Assembly: GCA_001273335.1 (NCBI GenBank)
Contig: LFWV01000045.1
Coordinates: forward strand, 1 to 9,497
DNA: 9,497 bases
Source: a miscellaneous Crenarchaeota group-1 archaeon SG8-32-3
GTDB lineage: Archaea; Thermoproteota; Bathyarchaeia; Bathyarchaeales; Bathycorpusculaceae
Reading direction: 5' to 3'
Part shown: positions 1 to 4,993 of the stretch, one piece after another
How the letters are laid out: each line of letters begins with the position of its first letter
Position numbering within the stretch: the first letter of the stretch is position 1
The notes under the pieces: model-generated
Told to the model about the DNA's origin: nothing
Databases searched by the model: none
The model's input: only the letters and a program-made list of their open reading frames with translations
Position numbers and translations under genes: made by a program

Positions 1-1207
1 ACGCAACCATTTCTCGGTCTAGGTCAAGCCACTTCGCGATTCCAGCAGCCATTTGAGCATTGCCTTTAAAAATAATTCGAAGGTAAGGTAGAACTTCATT
101 TGAAGCGCGTTTTGCTGAGATGTGAAATCTGCGTCTGATTTTTAGACCTATCTTCTTTCGTGTCGCCCGTTGAGTCTTTGAACGTGACAGTGCCATAATG
201 CGGCTTGGAAATTTGAACGGGATCCATCCACTGACTTTGGAGTTCTGTCTAGCCATGGCCACACCCGCCGTCATGTAATCAATAACGTAGCGTAGCAAGC
301 TCCAATCCTGAGAAGCTCGGATTCTGCCGCGGTAGACATCAGCCATGGAAAGAGCATTCATAGCCTCAGCTAAATCGTGCGGGTCAGTGAGGTGTGAGGG
401 CGCATTTTCGTAAATCCATTCGAAAAGCATGTCGAGATCAACGTCAGCCATGTTTACTGCTTTCTTTGCGCCGAGAGAGGTTCTGCCGTAAATAATCAGT
501 TTAACCACATTGAAAATTGAGTCCTGCCTGTCGCGGTGAGCGAGCCAAGAAACGTCATTATATGTTAACCGTTTTTTCCCTTGAGCTAAAGCCTGAAAGT
601 CATTAACCGCTGAGCGAACATCACCCTCTGCGCGTTGAGCAATAAATTTCAAGACTGTCTCTTCGGGTTGAATCTCTTCACGAGTGCTTATGCGTTCCAG
701 AGTTTTCAATATCATGCCTGCGGCGGGTTTTTTGAATTCTATAAGAAGGCAGTAACTGCGGAGAGTCCTGAACCGCGGGTTATAAGCGTTGTTTGCTATC
801 AGAACTAATGGGCACCGAGCGTTTTTAACAATGTTTATGATTGCTTTCACTCCACCCTTGTCGGCATTTCCCATCAACCCGTCTAATTCGTCGAGCAAGA
901 TGATTCTTTTTCCACCGAACAAGGACCCGTATTGCGAGGCTAATCCTGCGAAACGGTTTATGGCGTCTTCTGTTCTGTAATCGCTGGCGTTTTTTTCCAC
1001 AAGTTCCATCTGCAATTCGTGAGCCAAAGCTTCAACGGTGACTGTTTTTCCGACCCCAGCTGGTCCATGCAGAAAGGTGGCTCTCTTTTTGGGTATACCC
1101 TTCTCCCAAGAGCGAAGCCACTCCCGCAAAGCCTTGATTGCTAAGATGTTTCCAACGATTTCACAGGTGGATTTCGGTTTGTGTTTGACGGTCCATGCCG
1201 TGTACAA
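1..1207 (-). CDS. rfcL: Replication factor C large subunit, C-terminus beyond window
   Basis: This is the large subunit of the archaeal clamp loader, which with RFC-S uses ATP to open PCNA and place it on primed DNA. Translating the minus strand gives 402 continuous codons with no stop, running off the left edge. The N-terminus has the family signature W5-T-V-K-H-K-P-K, then VGN (18-20), REWLRSW (28-34), Walker A GPAGVGKT (48-55) and Walker B IILLDELD (102-109). The sensor-1 stretch LIANNAYNPRF follows, then lid and collar helices. The usual length is roughly 400-500 residues, so only a C-terminal tail is missing. I chose the TTG at 1207 because AGGTG lies 6 bases upstream, overlapping the rfcS stop, and because the protein then begins MYTAWTVKHKPK, as expected for the family. 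An in-frame GTG at 1216 would add three residues but has no ribosome binding site. No intein interrupts the Walker motifs. The identity is secure; the start is less so. Confidence 0.93.
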   Translation of the reverse strand, partial: MYTAWTVKHKPKSTCEIVGNILAIKALREWLRSWEKGIPKKRATFLHGPAGVGKTVTVEALAHELQMELVEKNASDYRTEDAINRFAGLASQYGSLFGGKRIILLDELDGLMGNADKGGVKAIINIVKNARCPLVLIANNAYNPRFRTLRSYCLLIEFKKPAAGMILKTLERISTREEIQPEETVLKFIAQRAEGDVRSAVNDFQALAQGKKRLTYNDVSWLAHRDRQDSIFNVVKLIIYGRTSLGAKKAVNMADVDLDMLFEWIYENAPSHLTDPHDLAEAMNALSMADVYRGRIRASQDWSLLRYVIDYMTAGVAMARQNSKVSGWIPFKFPSRIMALSRSKTQRATRKKIGLKIRRRFHISAKRASNEVLPYLRIIFKGNAQMAAGIAKWLDLDREMVA

Positions 1208-1216
1208 AAAACGCAC

Positions 1217-2188
1217 CTAATTTTCTTTTTTCATTTCATTACCGGCCTCAGCGATCCGCGCCAGCAAAGCGCTCAATTGTACCTCCTCGTCTGAGCCCTC
1301 TATGAGGCGAAAATCTATCTCGCCTGTGACGGTGGCTAGCTTCATTTTCCAAGGTTCTGGAATCTCGGCTTTAAAGATCTCCTTGTGAATCTGTCGAATT
1401 ATATCGACGCCGGCTACACCGTACTTTTGAATCATATCGCGCAGTTGTTTCCTTGCTCCCAGAAAGTCGCCGTTAATAGCCGTATTAAGCATTCTTTGCA
1501 CGTCTGCAGGGCTGGCTTTACCAGTAACAGAATAAACAAGCAGTGAATCAACAGGTTTATTCATTGATGCGGCAGCCTGTAGAGTATTTATAGCTCTTCT
1601 GAGGTCTCCACCGCAGACTTCAAAGATTGACTCTACTCCGTCGGGCAGCAGCTTGACGTTTTCACGTTCTGCAAGTTGCTTAATGTATGCATCATGTTCT
1701 GCCCTGGGTAGAAAACTAAACCTGAAAGGGGCACATCTCGACTGAATAGGCTCAATTATCTTGCCGCTGTAATTCGCGCACATAATAAACCGGCAAGTTT
1801 CAGTATACCTTTCCATTGTGCGTCGTAAAGCTTGCTGGGCATCCGAGGTCATGTTGTCAGCTTCGTCTAGAATTAGGATTTTGAAGGGAATCTCGCCGAT
1901 AGAGCGAGAGCGAGCAAAAGTCTTCACGGTTTCTCTAACAACGTTGATACCTCGCTCATCACTGGCGTTCAATTCCATGAGGTGTTCACGGTAGCTTTCA
2001 CCGTAAAGGTCACGGGCCAAACACAGGGCAGCCGTGGTTTTGCCAGTTCCCGGTGGACCAGCGAATATACAGTGAGGCACATTTCTGGATTTAGCAAAGC
2101 TCTTTAAGCGTTCCACAATCGTTTTTTGATCTATCATGTCGCTTAGCCGCTTAGGCCTGTATTTTTCAGCCCACATTTCAAAACTCAA
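1217..2188 (-). CDS. rfcS: Replication factor C small subunit
   Basis: This 323-residue AAA+ ATPase is full length for archaeal RFC-S, which normally supplies four of the five clamp-loader subunits. Visible motifs are the N-terminal box WAEKYRPKRL (6-15), Walker A GPPGTGKT (44-51), NASDERG (74-80), Walker B LILDEAD (105-111), the LRRTMERYT segment (121-129), sensor-1 CAN (137-139) and the arginine-finger motif S150-R151-C152. Sensor-2 is in GGDLRRAINTLQ, followed by the collar domain. The start is TTG at 2188, with GGAGG at 2196-2200 seven bases before it. An ATG four bases upstream of the TTG is out of frame and meets TGA after four codons, and the in-frame ATG at codon 5 is too far from the GGAGG. 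The TAG stop is followed directly and in frame by rfcL coding sequence, so the pair is one operon. Archaeal RFC genes often host inteins; this one does not. Confidence 0.97.
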   Translation of the reverse strand: MSFEMWAEKYRPKRLSDMIDQKTIVERLKSFAKSRNVPHCIFAGPPGTGKTTAALCLARDLYGESYREHLMELNASDERGINVVRETVKTFARSRSIGEIPFKILILDEADNMTSDAQQALRRTMERYTETCRFIMCANYSGKIIEPIQSRCAPFRFSFLPRAEHDAYIKQLAERENVKLLPDGVESIFEVCGGDLRRAINTLQAAASMNKPVDSLLVYSVTGKASPADVQRMLNTAINGDFLGARKQLRDMIQKYGVAGVDIIRQIHKEIFKAEIPEPWKMKLATVTGEIDFRLIEGSDEEVQLSALLARIAEAGNEMKKEN

Positions 2189-2200
2189 GCATAATCCTCC
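2189..2200 (-). promoter_or_regulatory. Strong Shine-Dalgarno fixing the TTG start of rfcS
   Basis: On the minus strand GGAGG (2196-2200) is followed by seven bases and then TTG at 2188. This is the best ribosome binding site in the window, and it selects TTG over the out-of-frame ATG lying inside the spacer. Confidence 0.75.
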
Positions 2201-2226
2201 TTTTCGTGTAACATTATCAACAAGGG

Positions 2227-2234
2227 CTAATAAA
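2227..2234 (-). promoter_or_regulatory. Candidate TATA box for rfcS-rfcL
   Basis: Minus-strand TTTATTAG would place transcription start at about 2204, just before the GGAGG of rfcS. The same octamer lies upstream of the deaminase gene at 2945-2952. The purine-rich BRE element is weak, and another AT-rich element (TTAATATAC) near 2301-2309 would give a longer leader. Confidence 0.35.
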
Positions 2235-2305
2235 TGCTAATGGTGCAACTTGTTCTTGACCGGACGCTCTTTTTTGCAGAAAACATCAAGCATTCAATAC
2301 GTATA

Positions 2306-2383
2306 TTAAGCTAAAACAATTTTTTTGTTGTTAATTACGAAAGTGCCTGTTTCTGGATCAAGGTTCAGGCTATGTGGAGACAT
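2306..2383 (-). CDS. Possible 25-residue small ORF downstream of the deaminase gene
   Basis: In the spacer between the deaminase stop and rfcS, the minus strand reads MSPHSLNLDPETGTFVINN followed by KKIVLA and TAA. I do not recognise the peptide. The composition looks protein-like: a polar DPETG turn followed by an alternating FVINNKKIVL stretch that could form a beta-hairpin. No ribosome binding site precedes the ATG, but TTGTATAC begins 28 bases upstream and would fit a leaderless transcript. The frame is the same as that of the deaminase and stays open all the way back to its TGA, so this could also be a decayed C-terminal extension. A chance ORF is quite possible at this length, and AACAA/TTGTT repeats around the A-tract (2315-2329) could reflect a non-coding structure instead. 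Confidence 0.25.
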   Translation of the reverse strand: MSPHSLNLDPETGTFVINNKKIVLA

Positions 2384-2416
2384 CGTGTACAATAGTGTGC
2401 GAAGTATACAATCTTT

Positions 2417-2899
2417 TCACTGTTGGTCATATTCTTCTACTTCTTCCTTCATTACAACCAGCTCTACACCAGCTTGCCTAAACAGTTCTATAGTGTCTCC
2501 GTCAGCATGATAATGCTTTTCGCAAACTACACGTTCAATACCCGCATTTATTATCATCATCGCACAGGTTCTGCACGGTGTCATTTTACAGAAAAGTGTT
2601 GCTCCTTCCAGAGGAATGCCAAACCTAGCCGCTTGTATAATTGCGTTTTGTTCAGCGTGAAGTGTGCGTACACAATGCTGAGTGATTTTACCGTTATAAT
2701 CAATAACTTTATGCATGTCATGACCTACCTCATCGCAGTGTGGCAAACCTGCTGGAGCTCCAACATAACCAGTGGTCATAATTCGCTTGTCCTTAACGAT
2801 AACGCAGCCGCATCTACCACGATCGCATGTAGCACGCCTAGCAATAGCTTCACAGAGATCCAAGAAATACCTGTCCCAATCAGGTCTTTTATCAGTCAA
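2417..2899 (-). CDS. dCMP deaminase family protein (ComEB-like)
   Basis: This 160-residue zinc-dependent cytidine/deoxycytidylate deaminase is full length. The zinc site is visible as H81-A-E83 (HAEQNAI), with E83 as the proton shuttle, and P108-C109-R-T-C112. The segments GYVGAPAGLPHCDEVGH (44-60) and QHCVRTLHAEQNAIIQAA (74-91) are typical of deoxycytidylate deaminases rather than tRNA adenosine or free-cytidine deaminases. The expected reaction is dCMP to dUMP, feeding thymidylate synthesis in the cytoplasm. The start is TTG at 2899, preceded by GGATAGGGG; the nearest upstream ATG runs into a stop after four codons. It sits between an RNA methylase and rfcS and has its own candidate promoter, so co-transcription is uncertain. 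Substrate (dCMP versus a related nucleotide) is inferred from family resemblance. Confidence 0.92.
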   Translation of the reverse strand: MTDKRPDWDRYFLDLCEAIARRATCDRGRCGCVIVKDKRIMTTGYVGAPAGLPHCDEVGHDMHKVIDYNGKITQHCVRTLHAEQNAIIQAARFGIPLEGATLFCKMTPCRTCAMMIINAGIERVVCEKHYHADGDTIELFRQAGVELVVMKEEVEEYDQQ

Positions 2900-2944
2900 T
2901 AGTTCCCCTATCCTTCACAGATTAAACATAGTTTACAAACCAAA

Positions 2945-2952
2945 CTAATAAA
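2945..2952 (-). promoter_or_regulatory. Candidate TATA box for the deaminase gene
   Basis: TTTATTAG begins two bases after the stop codon of the upstream methylase gene and predicts transcription start near 2922, leaving a leader of about 23 bases that contains GGATAGGGG before the TTG. It is identical to the octamer upstream of rfcS. Confidence 0.35.
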
Positions 2953-2953
2953 T

Positions 2954-4294
2954 CTAAACAAGAGTTGCCTCTCTGTCTTTTTCGCTTAACTTTTTGAAAA
3001 CGTGTATTTCCCTGCCAATTTTATGCCTCCTTTCAGCGTCAACAAGCGAAGCCATTGCCAACAGATTTTCAGGCACAGAGGCATCTCTGGCGAAATGCTT
3101 TCTCTTGAACGGGTACACCCTCTCAAAGCCTATATCAACTGCTTTTTCCTCAATTTCCATAGTAACAGGAGTCCCTGAACGCGTCTTAATGTAAGGCGAC
3201 ACCAAAACTAGCAGTCCACCGCTCTTCAGCACCTTGTTGGCTTCCTCTAGCAAACCATAATACAACGGTTCTAGCTTTTCAGTGACTCTCAAAGCGTACG
3301 AGGTAGTAGGAACTTGACGCAGTGCAGGACCTAAATCAGGTTCAGTTGTCACGCAATCAACTTGTTCCCAACCTATCTTCTGAGATAGTCTATGCACATC
3401 TCCCTTGAGAACTCTATACTCTGCGTTTTCTAGCGCATATTCATCCTTGAGCCACTTCAGGTTCCGTGTAGTCGCCTCAACACACCACCCGTTTATGTCA
3501 ACGCCAATCGCCGTAGCCTCAGCTAACAACGCTTCCTGAAGAATCGTGCCCACACCACAAAACGGGTCCAGTAGCACTTTTCCTTCCGTGCAAGCAGCAA
3601 GATTTACCATGATTCTAGCAAGCCTCGGAGATATTGCGAAAATCTTGCGCTGGACAGGTTTGCCCACATCACGCTTCTGGAACTGAAACGGGTCATGTAC
3701 CGCTACAGTATTGGCAACAAACGTCCGCTCTCTACCTATGCAAAACAGTATCTCCGCCTTGTTTTCAACCAAGTTCTTCTTCAATACTTCAACATGACTC
3801 AGCTGAGGAAGCTTTCTGTCTCTGGCGAACCCCATAAACCTAGATTTCTTGCCGTAAACCGACATCTCGCTTTTAATGAAGCTTCCAATGAAGCGCTGAA
3901 TAATCTTGGAAATTGATCGAAACGGTCTCTCTGCGCAGTACACGCTAACTCCGAAAAGCGTCTTCTCAGACTCGCCTTTAACCATGGCATCAACCAAACC
4001 ACTAGCTACAATCTCCCTGCCGATTTGCGCCTTAGCTTCTTTGTCTTTCTGAAGAAACGCTCTATTTACAATCTCCGTGGGGAAATCAACTGCTGAAACG
4101 CCAATTTTTATGGTACCACCTAAAGCATCGATAATTGACGATTCAGCTTTCTCCTCAGTGCTGACCACAAAGAATTCTCTTGAGAATGAGAACACGACAA
4201 ATTTGACGGTTTTAGCCTTTAGGAAAGAAACAAGCTCCGCTAGTGACAGTCGCCAATTCTTTCCCGGAATAAATAGTTGAAATTGCATGCTCAC
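2954..4294 (-). CDS. THUMP/TRM11-type RNA methyltransferase (UPF0020 family)
   Basis: This 446-residue SAM-dependent methylase probably modifies tRNA at a guanosine amino group, by analogy with Trm11 and archaeal Trm-G10 enzymes. The N-terminal half (about 1-200) looks like the NFLD-plus-THUMP RNA-binding module. The family hinge RDVGKPVQRK (208-217) and SPRLARIMVNLA (222-233) lead into the Rossmann domain. That domain has motif I DPFCGVGT (243-250), the acidic strand end GVDING (264-269), and motif IV at 317-323. Motif IV reads TEPDLGP, whereas Trm11/Trm-G10 enzymes have DPPYG. C-terminal KSGGLLVLVSPY (357-368) is the expected late strand. The GTG at 4294 gives MSMQ; ATG at 4288 is the alternative. 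A TATA element 26 bases before 4294 suggests a leaderless message starting on the GTG. The specific target is unknown. It is not a DNA methylase, despite such names in this family. Confidence 0.85.
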   Translation of the reverse strand: MSMQFQLFIPGKNWRLSLAELVSFLKAKTVKFVVFSFSREFFVVSTEEKAESSIIDALGGTIKIGVSAVDFPTEIVNRAFLQKDKEAKAQIGREIVASGLVDAMVKGESEKTLFGVSVYCAERPFRSISKIIQRFIGSFIKSEMSVYGKKSRFMGFARDRKLPQLSHVEVLKKNLVENKAEILFCIGRERTFVANTVAVHDPFQFQKRDVGKPVQRKIFAISPRLARIMVNLAACTEGKVLLDPFCGVGTILQEALLAEATAIGVDINGWCVEATTRNLKWLKDEYALENAEYRVLKGDVHRLSQKIGWEQVDCVTTEPDLGPALRQVPTTSYALRVTEKLEPLYYGLLEEANKVLKSGGLLVLVSPYIKTRSGTPVTMEIEEKAVDIGFERVYPFKRKHFARDASVPENLLAMASLVDAERRHKIGREIHVFKKLSEKDREATLV

Positions 4295-4315
4295 ACTTGC
4301 TAAAAGCTGTTACTA

Positions 4316-4323
4316 AATATATA
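4316..4323 (-). promoter_or_regulatory. TATA box of the RNA methylase gene, probably leaderless
   Basis: Minus-strand TATATATT is centred 26 bases upstream of the G of the GTG at 4294, the archaeal TATA-to-start distance, so the transcript would begin at the start codon. No Shine-Dalgarno sequence would be needed. This supports GTG 4294 over ATG 4288. Confidence 0.5.
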
Positions 4324-4417
4324 AGCAAATGACCCCGAACGATCAAAAAATCTTTACCAACTTGACGCAGAAACCTTGAAGAATATACAAAACTAAGAAC
4401 GATATAGTTACAAATCG

Positions 4418-4425
4418 TTTAAATA
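4418..4425 (+). promoter_or_regulatory. TATA box of the rpl10e-ppsA operon
   Basis: TTTAAATA predicts transcription start near 4447, inside the short stretch between the two possible ATGs (4439 and 4460). If correct, the upstream ATG is not on the message. A second AT-rich element (GATATAG, about 4401-4407) would start transcription near 4430 and keep 4439 possible. Confidence 0.45.
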
Positions 4426-4459
4426 GCGCCTAGGCTGTATGCTAAAAAAGGGATGCTTT

Positions 4460-4993
4460 ATGCACGCAAGAAATTATCGACCTGTAAGGGGCCAAGCTTA
4501 CACGCGCAAAAAGTTTGCGAAGGGTTTTCCACCCCCCAAAATCGTCAAGTTCACGATGGGTGATACTAAAGGAACCTTTGAGGTCGAAGCGAAACTCGTA
4601 GCTTCAAAAAGAGCTCAGGTTCGCCATTGCGCCTTGGAAGCAGCGCGTATAGCGACAAACCGCCTACTAATGGATAAACTGGTTAACGATTATCTAATGC
4701 AAATCCGTCCATACCCCCACATCATTCTAAGAGAAAACAAAATGATCTTTGGAGCTCACGCTGACAGGCTTCAGCAAGGTATGCGCAGGTCTTTTGGGAA
4801 AGCCATTGGCACAGCCGCCCGAATACAACCAGGCCAAACAATAATAACGGTTAAAGTTAAGGCCAACGCTGTTGACACAGCTAAAGAATCCCTGAAAAGA
4901 GGAGGCGCAAAGCTACCTATCCCCTGCAAAATAACTGTTGAGAAGTTACAATCTCCCGATGCAACCAATAAGTCGGAGATGGGGAAAGCTTGA
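4460..4993 (+). CDS. rpl10e: 50S ribosomal protein L10e (uL16)
   Basis: This is the archaeal/eukaryotic homologue of bacterial L16, a large-subunit protein near the A-site tRNA and peptidyl-transferase centre. With ATG at 4460 the product is 177 residues and begins MHARNYRPVRGQAYTRKKF, matching the family N-terminus (an RPxxxRx(4)AYTR pattern). Conserved parts include PPPKIVKFTMGD (24-35), the RPYPHIILRENK segment (83-94), and HADRLQQGMRRSFGKAIG (100-117) followed by TAARIQPGQ (118-126), which holds the rRNA/tRNA-facing basic loop. An in-frame ATG at 4439 would add seven residues (MLKKGCF) with no counterpart in the family. GGGATG at 4450-4455 serves as the ribosome binding site for 4460. The stop TGA overlaps the ppsA start, so the two are co-translated. 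This gene is transcribed divergently from the RNA methylase. Confidence 0.95.
   Translation: MHARNYRPVRGQAYTRKKFAKGFPPPKIVKFTMGDTKGTFEVEAKLVASKRAQVRHCALEAARIATNRLLMDKLVNDYLMQIRPYPHIILRENKMIFGAHADRLQQGMRRSFGKAIGTAARIQPGQTIITVKVKANAVDTAKESLKRGGAKLPIPCKITVEKLQSPDATNKSEMGKA

Noticed and set aside
789..1220. Plus-strand ORFs at 789-980 and 1038-1220
   Set aside because: Both lie antisense to rfcL, whose Walker A and B motifs fall in exactly this stretch.
2423..2902. A 159-codon plus-strand ORF opposite the deaminase gene
   Set aside because: It is the antisense of a clear deaminase with intact zinc motifs; its translation is rich in Ser, Thr and aromatic residues without any recognisable motif.
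2931..2940. Short inverted repeat GTTT-N2-AAAC as a possible operator before the deaminase gene
   Set aside because: Four-base half-sites in AT-rich DNA are expected by chance and there is no second copy nearby.
4439..4459. Upstream ATG start for L10e at 4439
   Set aside because: The seven extra residues have no family counterpart, and the TATA box at 4418-4425 predicts transcription starting after this ATG.
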